NCBI GenBank assembly: GCA_020832545.1
Contig: JAFIEK010000001.1
Span: 62,001 to 126,000 of the forward strand
DNA from: Pararhodobacter sp.
Lineage (GTDB): Bacteria > Pseudomonadota > Alphaproteobacteria > Rhodobacterales > Rhodobacteraceae
Reading direction: 5' to 3'
Length of the DNA stretch: 64,000 bases
Under the pieces are notes generated by a model. It made no database searches and had not been told where the DNA came from. It saw nothing but the letters and a program-made list of their open reading frames with translations. A program made the position numbers and the translations under genes. Below are positions 8,529 through 16,772 of the stretch, one piece after another. How positions within the stretch are numbered: position 1 is the stretch's first letter; each line of letters begins with the position of its first letter.

Positions 8529-8989
8529 GCGGTAAACCCTGCAATCCGGGCACCACAGGCGGCAATCAGGGCCTGAGGTGCGGCGGCAAAGACATGGCGC
8601 GGGCTGCCTGCTGCAGCAAAGACCTGAACGAAATCCAGCAGGCGCGGGTCGGCAAAAATCACGAGCGGGTTCAGATGGCCAAGCGGTGCCACGCCGCCGA
8701 TGGCAAAGCCGGTCTCACGGCGCACTGTCTCGGCATCGGCGCGCCCCAGCGCCTCGCCTGCCTCTGCGGCGGCGCATGCCGGGTCCAGCCGGTTGCCGCC
8801 GGCGGTCAGGAACAGATAGATGCGCCCGCTTTCGCCCTGAAAGATCAGCGACTTGACAATCTGGTCCAGCTCGCAGCCACAAGCCCTGGCCGCGTCTTCG
8901 GCGGTGCGGCTGGGGCCCGGTTCGATGATCTCGGCCGCCAACCCGGCACTCTGCAGTGCCTCGGCCACCCGTGCCACGCTCTTGCTCAT
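8525..8989 (-). CDS. YbaK/EbsC-family aminoacyl-tRNA deacylase
   Basis: A 154-residue protein with the YbaK fold: an N-terminal MSKSVARVAEALQSAGLAAE, then QIVKSLIFQGESGRIYLFLTAGGNRLD with the conserved Lys of the active site, and GFAIGGVAPLGH near the C-terminal third. Relatives hydrolyse mischarged tRNAs (Cys-tRNAPro, Ala-tRNAPro). The start at 8989 follows GGAGGCGGGCG; longer frames upstream lack such a site. Stop overlaps the RDD gene start. Confidence 0.88.
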   Translation of the reverse strand: MSKSVARVAEALQSAGLAAEIIEPGPSRTAEDAARACGCELDQIVKSLIFQGESGRIYLFLTAGGNRLDPACAAAEAGEALGRADAETVRRETGFAIGGVAPLGHLNPLVIFADPRLLDFVQVFAAAGSPRHVFAAAPQALIAACGARIAGFTA

Positions 8990-9136
8990 CGCCCGCCTCC
9001 CGTCCCGCGCCCGCGCCCCGGCGTGCCGCGCGTGGCTTCTTGTGTCGCCATCTTGCCAAAAATCCGCTCTCGCGGCGGAGGCCGCAGGAACCTTTGGTCG
9101 CGAACTTCGCAACCACGCCCCATGCCCGCGCGCTCC

Positions 9137-9592
9137 TTACTTGCGAAACTTGTCGAGGCTCACCACCTCGCCCGCCTTCGGGGCCTCTTCTTCGGCCTCT
9201 TCCATAGGGGCCTCGTCATCGTCCTCGTCATCATCGTCGGAATGGGTTTCGAATTTCAGCCCAAACTCCACCGACGGATCGACGAAGGTGGTGATGGCGT
9301 CGAAGGGGATGATCAGGGGCTCGGGCTGGTTGCCGAAGTTGAGCGTGATGGCAAACCCGTTCTCGCCCACCTCGAGATTGTCGAACCAGTGCTGGATGAC
9401 AATGGTGATTTCATCAGGATAGCGCGCACGCAACCACTCGGCCATTTCAAGGCCCGGATGGTGGGTATTCAGCGTAATGAAGAAATGATGCGCCCCCGGC
9501 AGGCCCGAATCGGCGACTTTGGTCAGCACCTCCCGGATCAGCCCGCGCATGGCCTGATGCATCAGGTTTCCATAGTCGATTCCACGCTCCAT
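9137..9592 (-). CDS. sspB: SspB-like ClpXP adaptor, alphaproteobacterial type
   Basis: 151 residues starting MERGIDYGNLMHQAMRGLIR, the N-terminus shared by alpha-type SspB. In the family it tethers ssrA-tagged proteins to ClpX. The folded domain is residues 1-115 (HHFFITLNTHHPGLEMAEWL, MTIVIQHWFDNLEV region); an acidic linker (HSDDDDEDDDEAPMEEAEEE) leads to the C-terminal ClpX-binding tail VVSLDKFRK. The tmRNA gene whose tag it recognises is also in this window at 31.8-32.1 kb. The start follows GGGAAAGGTGCC. Confidence 0.92.
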   Translation of the reverse strand: MERGIDYGNLMHQAMRGLIREVLTKVADSGLPGAHHFFITLNTHHPGLEMAEWLRARYPDEITIVIQHWFDNLEVGENGFAITLNFGNQPEPLIIPFDAITTFVDPSVEFGLKFETHSDDDDEDDDEAPMEEAEEEAPKAGEVVSLDKFRK

Positions 9593-9821
9593 CGGCACCT
9601 TTCCCTTGTCTTTTCGCGCCCAGCATATGCTTTTCGTCGCCGATGAAAAGAGAAGAGGCGCCCCTGTGAACAAGAAATTCGCCTGCCCCCGGTGAGCGCG
9701 GCAAGGGGAATGCGCGCGCGTGTCGATCAATGTCGACACGGTCGCGCACTATTCTCAGGTATTGGCAGATCGAAGGCCATTTCCCGCCGTTTGCCAGTTG
9801 TAGACACTGACCAACGGCATG

Positions 9822-12800
9822 TCAGAAGCGCATGTCAGCACCCAGACGGACTGACCAGCCCCGGAAGCTTCTGGTGCCTATGCCGTCAAATCTGATCGCC
9901 GCCTCACCCCGCCATGCGGCGTGTTCAGAGGTTCTCAGGCCCAGTTCCAGACTGCCCTGAAGGTCCGGATGTCCCCTTGACTGCCCCGTACCTCCGACGT
10001 CCCATGCCAGCACCGGCAGCACAAAGGCACGCGCCGGGTGTCCGATCAGCGCGACAGGCCATTCGGTTTCGCCGGACAGCGACAGCCGGGTGATGCTGGC
10101 ACGGACGCCGTCCACATCAACGATCGCATTTCCGTCCGTGACCGAATAGGCGCGCTGACGTTCTTCCATCCAGGCCAGGTCAAGTTCAGGCCTGAAGGTG
10201 AAACCCGCGCGCTCATGTACACCCGAGAGCGCCACGCGGGCCAGTGCACGCTGTCCGCGGAAGTTGCCGCGCCAGATGTTGCCATCCTCATAGACGTCGA
10301 TCGCCGCCCGGTTGCGCGATTCACCCCAGGCTGCACGCGCGGTCAGGAACACGCCGTCCACCAGTTCCGATGACAGATAGGGCCCGATCATCCAGCCCTG
10401 TCCCGAGACGGTGGAATACTCATGGATCCGTTCGCGCGCATGGTCAAAATGGGCCATGATCCCCACGGCAAGCCGCTCATTCAGCAGGTAATCGCCCCCC
10501 ATGTGCATGATGCCGAATTCGCCTTGCCGTTCGCCGAGGGTCCCTGTTGCGTCAACGTAGCGCGAGTACTGCCCCTGCGCCCAAAGGTGCCAGCGCCGGT
10601 CATGGCTGACCGATTGCAGTGAGAACGACAGGTTGCGCGAGGCAATCCCCTCATCAACGCCGGCGACATCCAGCCCACCGGTCGGGCGCATGCCGAATTC
10701 ACCTGAAAGGAACATGCGCCCGGCGATGTCACTGCCCTGACCATCAACGGCAAGTGAGAAATACGTCCCCGGCTGAACCTCCCGGCGGCGGTCAAGGCGG
10801 TGCAGCCGGGGCTCGCTGGCGAGTATCCGGTCGATCCTGCGCTGCAGGAACGCGCCCGTAACCTCGTTGAAGACCTCGGCGATAAAGGCCTGATCCGGCT
10901 CAAACGTGACAATCGCCGACCCGGGGATCGCCATGCCGTCAACTGCGCCGGTGATCGTCGCTGTGCCTGAAATCGTTCCGGCGCTCAGCATGGCCGAATA
11001 GCGCCCGTCGCCGTGATCGATCACCGGACCCATTGTGCCCAGAGTTGTGCGCAAAACGACATTCATGCCGCCCCGGCCCAGCAGATTGCCCGATGCGTCG
11101 CGCAGATTGACCACCACCTGCGTGGTGTCGGTGCCATTGGCCATGATGGTGGTTGTGGCTACGTCGATTGTGGTTTGTTCAGGATCGTATTGCCGCAGTG
11201 TGACGGTGACAGTGAAGCTGGCGGTGGCCATGTTTCCGGCCGTATCTGTGGCTGTGTAGGTGATGGTGGTCTCGCCGACCGGGAAAGCCGCGCCGGGGGC
11301 AAGGCCTTCGGTCTGAACCGGGGTTATGTCGCCATCGACATTGTCGGTGGCGGTGGGGGGTGTCCAGCTGACCTCGGCGGTCTCAAGCCCCGGATCGGTT
11401 TCGGTGGCGATATCTGCGGGAACACCGTCAAGCACCGGTGGCTCGGTATCACCGACGGTGACAGTGAAGCTGGCGGTGGCCATGTTTCCGGCCGTATCGG
11501 TCGCCGTGTAAGTGACGGTGGTCTCGCCGACCGGGAAAGCCGCGCCGGGGGCAAGGCCTTCGGTCTGAACCGGGGTTATGTCGCCATCGACATTGTCGGT
11601 GGCGGTGGGGGGTGTCCAGCTGACCTCGGCGGTCTCAAGCCCCGGATCGGTTTCGGTGGCGATATCTGCGGGAACACCGTCAAGCACCGGTGGCTCGGTA
11701 TCACCGACGGTGACAGTGAAGCTGGCGGTTGCCGCGTTCCCGGCGGCGTTGGTCGCGGTATAGGTGATCGTGGTCACGCCCAGCGGGAAGGCCGAGCCGG
11801 GGGCAGGGCCCTCAGTCCGCACCGGGGTGATCTCGCCGTCATTGGCGTCAGTGGCGGTTGGTGAAGTCCAGGTGACAACCGCCGTGTCCTCGCCCGGTTC
11901 GGTGTCGGCAACGATATCATCGGGAACGCCGTCAAACTCGGGGAACGTGGTCAGGTCTTGCGTGACGGTGACGGTGAAGCTGGCGGTGGCGGCGTTTCCG
12001 GCTGCATCGGTGGCGGTGTAGGTGATGGTTGTATCACCCAGCGGGAAGGCCGAACCGGATTCGGGGCCATCGGTCCGCACGGGCGTCACTGCGCCATCGA
12101 CATTGTCGGTGGCGGTGGGGGAGGTCCATGTAACCGTTGCGGTATCTTCGCCCGCGTCGGTGCTGGTGGTGATGTTGGCGGGCACATCTGCGAAAACCGG
12201 GGCTTCGTCGTCGGAAACGGTGACGGTGAAGCTGGCGGTGGCGGCGTTTCCGGCTGCATCGGTGGCGGTGTAGGTGATGGTTGTATCACCCAGCGGGAAG
12301 GCCGAACCGGATTCGGGGCCATCGGTCCGCACGGGCGTCACTGCGCCATCAACGTTGTCGGTGGCGGTTGGCGAAGTCCATGTGATAACCGCCGTGTCCC
12401 CGCCGGGGTCGGTGCTGGTGGTGATGTCGGCGGGCACATCCGCGAGAACCGGTGCTTCATCATCGGTAACAGTGACAGTGAAACTGGCCGTGGCTGCGTT
12501 CCCGGCAGCGTCAGTCGCAGTGTAGGTGATGGTTGTGTCACCCAGTGGAAAGGCCGAACCGGATTCGGGGCCATCGGTCCGCACGGGCGTCACTGCGCCA
12601 TCGACATTGTCGGTGGCGGTGGGGGAGGTCCATGTAACCGTTGCGGTATCTTCGCCCGCGTCGGTGCTGGTGGTGATGTTGGCGGGCACATCTGCGAAAA
12701 CCGGGGCTTCGTCGTCGGAAACGGTGACGGTGAAGCTGGCGGTGGCGGCGTTTCCGGCTGCATCGGTGGCGGTGTAGGTGATGGTTGTATCACCCAGCGG

Positions 12801-13445
12801 GAAGGCCGAACCGGATTCGGGGCCATCGGTCCGCACGGGCGTCACTGCGCCATCGACATTGTCGGTGGCGGTGGGGGAGGTCCATGTAACCGTTGCGGTA
12901 TCTTCGCCCGCGTCGGTGCTGGTGGTGATGTTGGCGGGCACATCTTCAAAGACCGGCGGCTCGGTGTCGGCAACGACGAAACGAACGCTAACTGTCAGGT
13001 AGCCAGCGCCGCAACACCCGTCTGTGCTATTGACATACCAACCGTAGCTCTGCCCAACGGTGACATCGAAACTGCTGCTACCTGATTGGGTATTCATTCC
13101 AGACGGGTCAGTCAGCGTGTCGTCGCTCCCGGCAAACATAAAACCGGCAGGGTCAAAATCAGGTCCGTCCGTCGTTTCATAGCTCCACAAATATTCTACC
13201 TCGACGTCGGCAGAAGCTGTTGTCTCAAAGCGTGTGTGGACGTTTGCTCCACCAGCGTCGTTTCCACGGATTTCAAAGGCAAGGTCGTACCCCGCTGCCG
13301 GAGAAACCTCGGTAACGCCGCCGTCTCCGCCGTTCGTTGTCAGCGTGAAATCACTGAAGTCTTGCGCCGACGACGGTGCCGCAAAAGCCAGGAGGACGGC
13401 GAACAGCAAAAAGGCCGCAGTGCGAGCTGGAACGACTGAGCGCAT
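9822..13445 (-). CDS. Large secreted HYR-repeat protein with Big-1-like domain and C-terminal beta-barrel
   Basis: 1207 residues. A signal peptide (about 1-27, cleaved after PSSA) leads to a unique N-terminal domain (28-159) with a CC pair in TDGCCGAGY. Residues 160-749 are seven HYR repeats of 84-86 residues. Residues about 750-850 resemble an invasin Big-1 domain (TTIMANGTDTTQVVVNLRDA). From about 870 to the final Phe (GADMRF) the sequence is rich in alternating amphipathic strands, like an autotransporter barrel. I infer an outer-membrane adhesin-like protein with the passenger N-terminal to the barrel. AGGA precedes the ATG, and the leader carries two hairpins. No secretion partner is adjacent. 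Confidence 0.85.
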   Translation of the reverse strand: MRSVVPARTAAFLLFAVLLAFAAPSSAQDFSDFTLTTNGGDGGVTEVSPAAGYDLAFEIRGNDAGGANVHTRFETTASADVEVEYLWSYETTDGPDFDPAGFMFAGSDDTLTDPSGMNTQSGSSSFDVTVGQSYGWYVNSTDGCCGAGYLTVSVRFVVADTEPPVFEDVPANITTSTDAGEDTATVTWTSPTATDNVDGAVTPVRTDGPESGSAFPLGDTTITYTATDAAGNAATASFTVTVSDDEAPVFADVPANITTSTDAGEDTATVTWTSPTATDNVDGAVTPVRTDGPESGSAFPLGDTTITYTATDAAGNAATASFTVTVTDDEAPVLADVPADITTSTDPGGDTAVITWTSPTATDNVDGAVTPVRTDGPESGSAFPLGDTTITYTATDAAGNAATASFTVTVSDDEAPVFADVPANITTSTDAGEDTATVTWTSPTATDNVDGAVTPVRTDGPESGSAFPLGDTTITYTATDAAGNAATASFTVTVTQDLTTFPEFDGVPDDIVADTEPGEDTAVVTWTSPTATDANDGEITPVRTEGPAPGSAFPLGVTTITYTATNAAGNAATASFTVTVGDTEPPVLDGVPADIATETDPGLETAEVSWTPPTATDNVDGDITPVQTEGLAPGAAFPVGETTVTYTATDTAGNMATASFTVTVGDTEPPVLDGVPADIATETDPGLETAEVSWTPPTATDNVDGDITPVQTEGLAPGAAFPVGETTITYTATDTAGNMATASFTVTVTLRQYDPEQTTIDVATTTIMANGTDTTQVVVNLRDASGNLLGRGGMNVVLRTTLGTMGPVIDHGDGRYSAMLSAGTISGTATITGAVDGMAIPGSAIVTFEPDQAFIAEVFNEVTGAFLQRRIDRILASEPRLHRLDRRREVQPGTYFSLAVDGQGSDIAGRMFLSGEFGMRPTGGLDVAGVDEGIASRNLSFSLQSVSHDRRWHLWAQGQYSRYVDATGTLGERQGEFGIMHMGGDYLLNERLAVGIMAHFDHARERIHEYSTVSGQGWMIGPYLSSELVDGVFLTARAAWGESRNRAAIDVYEDGNIWRGNFRGQRALARVALSGVHERAGFTFRPELDLAWMEERQRAYSVTDGNAIVDVDGVRASITRLSLSGETEWPVALIGHPARAFVLPVLAWDVGGTGQSRGHPDLQGSLELGLRTSEHAAWRGEAAIRFDGIGTRSFRGWSVRLGADMRF
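11199..12968 (-). repeat. Seven tandem HYR-coding repeats of about 252 bp
   Basis: Unit boundaries by translation are 12717-12968, 12465-12716, 12213-12464, 11961-12212, 11703-11960 (258 bp), 11451-11702 and 11199-11450. Units 1, 3-adjacent blocks and 4 share long runs of identical DNA, and units 6 and 7 are nearly identical to each other, while unit 5 is the most divergent. The patchwork of identical halves indicates recent unequal exchange or gene conversion. Confidence 0.9.
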
Positions 13446-13461
13446 GCTGGAATCCTTCTCT

Positions 13462-13507
13462 GATCGGTTTCTTACCGATCTTGTTGGCTAGCGGCTTCAG
13501 GAGCCGC
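13462..13507 (-). promoter_or_regulatory. Two hairpins in the leader of the HYR protein gene
   Basis: GATCGGT/ACCGATC (13462-13480, 5-base loop) and GCGGCT/AGCCGC (13491-13507, 5-base loop) lie 17 and 46 bases upstream of the ATG. Both are perfect stems. They would be in the mRNA leader if the promoter is further upstream; a regulatory role is inference. Confidence 0.5.
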
Positions 13508-14202
13508 AGTCTGAGGGCCGGATAACATTGGGCAGGGAAGGAACACTATCGGGATGCGATGGCCCAGAACAAGAATGTGCAAAAATGCGATTATTTTGTC
13601 ACGACCTTCATATTGCTGTTGCAGAGGAAAGTCGCCTCCGAATCTGGTTGGTGCCCTGATGCTCCTTTGCCAGCAATCATGAGAGGGGTGTCATCTGACG
13701 TGACCAGAAAGGTACTCCCCCGCCGCCGCTAGTACCGACGATTGCAATGCCCGCCCACCAATGTCGCCGTTAACAAACCCGGCGCCCCCACGAAACCGAG
13801 AAAGGGGAACAAGACTGGCCCGAAGGCGAAACGCCGGAGATACAGATGCTACCTGCGCGTCGCATTGCCGCCGGGTCAAGCAACGTAGGCAAAGATCGGT
13901 TGGCTTTGAGTTGCAAGTGTACCCCGCAAGCCACAAGCGGTGTGCAGGCCGAAGAAAGGTGAAACGACAAACTGGCAAAGAATAGTGGCCCAAAACAATG
14001 GATCACGCCGCGCCACGGGGCGAAGACCCATGTCGGCGCGGGGGGCAGCACATGTGGCGTTGGCAAAAGGCATGCGAAAACGCCATCCACGGGCGTCGAT
14101 CCGCAAAACGCTGTCCGAATCGGCATGGGCGACCAGCCTGTCGCCGTGCCGGATGCGACATGCCGTTGAGGGGAAAAACCCGTGCGAAGGAAATGGGGAA
14201 AT
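13508..14202. other. Intergenic region left of the integrated element
   Basis: About 700 bases with no convincing gene on either strand. It holds the promoter side of the HYR gene. In the chromosome before integration it lay downstream of ssrA, because the 14-bp attachment core at its right edge joins it to the ssrA 3' end. Several open frames cross it but lack ribosome-binding sites and continue across the attachment core, so I treat them as chance. Confidence 0.6.
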
Positions 14203-14216
14203 TAAGTGCAGGCTTC
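14203..14216. other. Left attachment site (attL core)
   Basis: TAAGTGCAGGCTTC is repeated exactly at 31811-31824 where it is the 3' end of the tmRNA coding piece. Fourteen matching bases at both edges of a block that begins and ends with phage genes mark the recombination core. Confidence 0.85.
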
Positions 14217-14341
14217 CGCAGTATTCGGGCGTTTCCGTTGGGTTTCAATCGGATGCGTTTTTCAGCGGCAGAAGGACAGAAGCCGAACGGGCGCAGAACG
14301 TAACAAGCTACTGTAAAACAAACCATCCGCCGGGGGGCGAA

Positions 14342-14689
14342 ATTGAAAACCCCGGCGCGCTGGCGGGCGCAACCGGGGCAAATATCAAAGCGGACAGCTT
14401 CAAGAACCAAGAATACCGCCAGCGCGCAGATAACGCAACTGCCTTGTGCCACGCCATCGCTGATTGCCACCCTGACGACGCGGTGACGATCCTTGCGGCG
14501 GCGCTGGAAGATCTGCGCCCCGGCCGGCCGGTCACGGCGTTTCGCAGCATTATGCTGGAAGCCGAGAGCTGGGCCAGCTTCGCCACCCGCAACGAACTGA
14601 AATGCTACGCGGTGGCCGCGTTCAACGCGATGCGACCGTCGGACCAGTCAGCCTTCCTTAGCCTTATGCAAGGGAGGGCGTCGGCATGA
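14342..14689 (+). CDS. Hypothetical protein at left end of the element (start uncertain)
   Basis: The reading frame ending at 14689 encodes a plausible globular protein; the C-terminal 85 residues (ATALCHAIADCHPDDAVTIL, then FRSIMLEAESWASFATRNEL) are helical and free of low complexity. No ATG or GTG start lies between the attachment core and residue V of DDAVTIL. I give ATT at 14342, which follows GGGGGGCGAA, as a tentative start; the frame is also open leftwards across attL. The stop overlaps the next gene by four bases. Function unknown. Confidence 0.5.
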   Translation: MENPGALAGATGANIKADSFKNQEYRQRADNATALCHAIADCHPDDAVTILAAALEDLRPGRPVTAFRSIMLEAESWASFATRNELKCYAVAAFNAMRPSDQSAFLSLMQGRASA

Positions 14690-14895
14690 GACACGATCGC
14701 AAGCTGACCAGCGCCCTCGCTGAACATGCCGAGCTGACAACCGCCCGCCGCCACCAGATGCGCGCCGACCTGTGCCTGAGCGGCTTGGACTGGCACACGG
14801 CCAACGCTGAAAGCTGGCGCGCGGCGAAAATGGCGCAGTTCAGGAGCGGCACCCGCATGGCTGCCGAGGCCCTGTTCATCGGGGAGGCCGCCTGA
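14686..14895 (+). CDS. Small hypothetical phage protein
   Basis: 69 residues, starting MRHDRKLTSALAEHAELTTA, mostly helical, with no recognisable domain. It overlaps the upstream stop (ATGA) and its own stop overlaps the next ATG by one base, so it is part of a coupled early operon. Confidence 0.7.
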   Translation: MRHDRKLTSALAEHAELTTARRHQMRADLCLSGLDWHTANAESWRAAKMAQFRSGTRMAAEALFIGEAA

Positions 14896-15146
14896 TGGAT
14901 ACGCCAGCGAAGAAGAAGCACCTGAAACAGGAACACTGGCGCAAGCGCAATCCGAAGAAGCACTGGGCGCACCGCGCCACGCGCTCTGCGATCAGATCCG
15001 GGTTGTTGTCACCCGCGCCCTGCGAGGTGTGCGGCGATCCGAAATCCGAGGCACATCACCCTGACTATGATCGACCGCTCTTTGTCGTCTGGCTTTGCCG
15101 AGCGCATCACCGGGCCGTGCATTACCGGAAAGGGGGTGCGGCATGA
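14895..15146 (+). CDS. Small zinc-finger-like phage protein
   Basis: 83 residues. A basic N-terminal half (KKKHLKQEHWRKRNPKKHW) is followed by CEVCGDPKSEAHHPDYDRPL and VVWLCRAHHRAVHYRK. The C-x2-C, HH and C-x2-HH arrangement is a zinc-binding fold that I know as common in small phage proteins and reminiscent of HNH nucleases, but it lacks a clear HNH asparagine. A DNA- or RNA-binding role is inferred. Stop overlaps the TOPRIM gene start by four bases. Confidence 0.75.
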   Translation: MDTPAKKKHLKQEHWRKRNPKKHWAHRATRSAIRSGLLSPAPCEVCGDPKSEAHHPDYDRPLFVVWLCRAHHRAVHYRKGGAA

Positions 15147-16060
15147 GCGGCGACTATCGCGCGGTATTCCCCGGCGGATTGTCCGTTCCGGTTGCTTATC
15201 AGGCTAGCCCTATAAAGCGCCGCCGTGCCTCTCGTGACGAGATGGAAGAGCGCGCGCAATTCCTGATCGACTATGCCCACGACCATGGGCCGGTCACGGT
15301 TCGGCAGCTCTTCTATGCCGCAACCGTGGCCAATGTGGTGGGCATCGACAAGTCCGAAAGCGGTTATGCCAAGGTGCAGGTGCAGGTTCTAGACCTGCGC
15401 CGCGCCGGTCGGCTGCGTTATTCAAGCATCTCGGATTCAACGCGATACATGCGCAAGCCCCGGACCTATGACGGCTGGCAAGCTGCCTTGGAGAACACCG
15501 CGCGTTTCTATCGCAAGGCGCTCTGGACCGAGAGCGACAAGGAGGTTGAAATCTGGCTCGAAAAGTCGGCTCTGGCCGGGGTGCTCTATCCTGTAACCTC
15601 GGAATACGATGTGCCGCTCATGCCGACCGGCGGCTATTCCTCCGAGACCTTCGCCTATGGCGCAGTCAACGCCATGCGTGGCACCGGCAAGACGCTGGTG
15701 ATCTATGCGCTATATGACTTCGACCGATCCGGCGAGGATGCTGCCCTTTCGCTCAAGGAGAAGGTCGAGCGGTTCGGAAGTGAATTTGATGTTCAGATCG
15801 AGTTTCACCAGCTGGGCCTGACCTATTCGCAGGTGATCGACTTGGGGCTTCCGACCCGGCCTGCGAAGCGGGCAACTGTCGCTGATCAGCGATGGCCGTA
15901 TGAGTTCGCCGCAGAACTGGACGCGATTCCGCCCGATACAATCCGGGAAATGGTGCGCGAGGCCATCGAGGATCATCTGCCCGCATATCAACTTCGAATG
16001 CTGAAGCTGGTCGAGGAAGAAGAGCGCAAGACGTTGATGAACATCGCGGGGAGTGAGTGA
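15143..16060 (+). CDS. Spo11/topoisomerase VI subunit A-like TOPRIM protein
   Basis: 305 residues. Residues 35-100 look like a winged-helix domain containing VTVRQLFYAATV, with Tyr58 in the place of the catalytic Tyr of TopoVI-A/Spo11. Residues 132-200 look like a TOPRIM domain: Glu140 in EVEIWLEKSALAG and the DxD pair Asp192/Asp194 in ALYDFDRSGED. PTGGYSSETF between them is also conserved in the phage relatives I know. Single-subunit A-like proteins without a GHKL ATPase partner occur in phages; no B subunit is seen here. It probably acts on DNA in replication or recombination, but its activity is unproven. The start overlaps the upstream stop (ATGA). Confidence 0.75.
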   Translation: MSGDYRAVFPGGLSVPVAYQASPIKRRRASRDEMEERAQFLIDYAHDHGPVTVRQLFYAATVANVVGIDKSESGYAKVQVQVLDLRRAGRLRYSSISDSTRYMRKPRTYDGWQAALENTARFYRKALWTESDKEVEIWLEKSALAGVLYPVTSEYDVPLMPTGGYSSETFAYGAVNAMRGTGKTLVIYALYDFDRSGEDAALSLKEKVERFGSEFDVQIEFHQLGLTYSQVIDLGLPTRPAKRATVADQRWPYEFAAELDAIPPDTIREMVREAIEDHLPAYQLRMLKLVEEEERKTLMNIAGSE

Positions 16061-16587
16061 TGGGCAGGGACAAGCGCAACGAAAGCCGCACTGAACACTT
16101 CACCAAGATGATCCGCAACACCATGGAAACCCCCGCTTGGCGGGCGCTGTCACCATGTGCGCAGGCGCTCTATCCTTGGCTCAAGCTGGAATGGCGGGGG
16201 CCGCAGGCCAACAACAACGGCAAGATCAGCATGCCCGTGCGTGAGGCAGCCAATCGTCTGGGGTGCAACATCAAAACTGCCGCAAAGGCCTTCCATGACC
16301 TGCAGGCCAAGGGCTTCCTGATCCTGACAGAGCATGGGCGCATGGGCGCTCAGGGCAAAGGGGTGCCACCAACCTATGAGATCACTGAAATCACAATGCC
16401 GGGCGGCGAAAGTCACTCAGGCAAGCGGCTCTATCAGCACTGGCAGGAGGGCCATGATTTCGCCGTGCGCGCGCATAGCCCGAGCAATCCAACGGGCCGC
16501 AATGGGTTATTGATTCACCAGTCAATAAACAGAATCCCGTCCCAAAAAACGGGACGTGTCGTCCCAATAAACGGGACGAAAAGATGA
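16060..16587 (+). CDS. Winged-helix replication-initiator-like protein with iterons at its 3' end
   Basis: 175 residues. The N-terminal half contains a helix-turn-helix (WLKLEWRGPQANNNGKISMP, VREAANRLGCNIKTAAKAFH, DLQAKGFLILTEHGRMG) like phage and plasmid initiators. The C-terminus SQKTGRVVPINGTKR is encoded by two of five 17-bp repeats at 16539-16678. The repeats are read in different frames, so they are conserved as DNA, not protein. This recalls lambda O, whose origin lies inside its own gene. The start ATG at 16060 overlaps the upstream TGA and follows GGGGAG. A replication role is inferred from this arrangement. Confidence 0.65.
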   Translation: MGRDKRNESRTEHFTKMIRNTMETPAWRALSPCAQALYPWLKLEWRGPQANNNGKISMPVREAANRLGCNIKTAAKAFHDLQAKGFLILTEHGRMGAQGKGVPPTYEITEITMPGGESHSGKRLYQHWQEGHDFAVRAHSPSNPTGRNGLLIHQSINRIPSQKTGRVVPINGTKR

Positions 16588-16678
16588 TTACCAGTCCCAA
16601 AAAACGGGACGCACCGTCCCAAAAAGCGGGACGAAAAGGCACCGTTCCCCCCCCCGTCCCAGTCCCAAAAAACGGCAC
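16539..16678 (+). repeat. Five iteron-like repeats GTCCCAAAAAACGGGAC
   Basis: Copies lie at 16539-16555, 16561-16577 (one change), 16594-16610, 16616-16632 (one change) and 16662-16678 (right arm GGCAC). Each is itself an inverted repeat, GTCCC and GGGAC around an A-rich 7-base centre. Spacing between starts is 22, 33, 22 and 46 bases, roughly two, three, two and four helical turns. They overlap the end of the winged-helix gene and the gap after it. Confidence 0.88.
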
Positions 16679-16706
16679 ATCCTTATCTACCATACCCAGA
16701 GGCTAA
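16584..16706 (+). CDS. Possible 40-residue peptide over the iterons
   Basis: An ATG overlapping the upstream stop (ATGA) opens a 40-codon frame, MITSPKKRDAPSQKAGRKGT and on, that reads the remaining repeats. It has no separate ribosome-binding site, and its composition only reflects the repeats. It could be translated by coupling, but more likely it is incidental to the repeat array. Confidence 0.25.
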   Translation: MITSPKKRDAPSQKAGRKGTVPPPVPVPKNGTSLSTIPRG

Positions 16707-16772
16707 TTCTTCTATGATCATAGACACACCCACAGCGCCACGGCGGCGCGAAACCATCGAAAGGATCGACCA

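Noticed and set aside
11199-12968. Tandem repeats considered as a CRISPR array or satellite
   Set aside because: Units are 252 bp without spacers and translate to HYR domains in one frame.
11958-13085. Long glycine-rich frame on the plus strand of the HYR gene
   Set aside because: It is the complement of the repeat-coding strand; its repeats mirror the HYR units and it has no ribosome-binding site.
13940-14689. A 249-codon frame with ATG at 13940
   Set aside because: It crosses the attachment core, so its first half is chromosomal and its second half belongs to the element. Only the part right of the core is likely to be coding.
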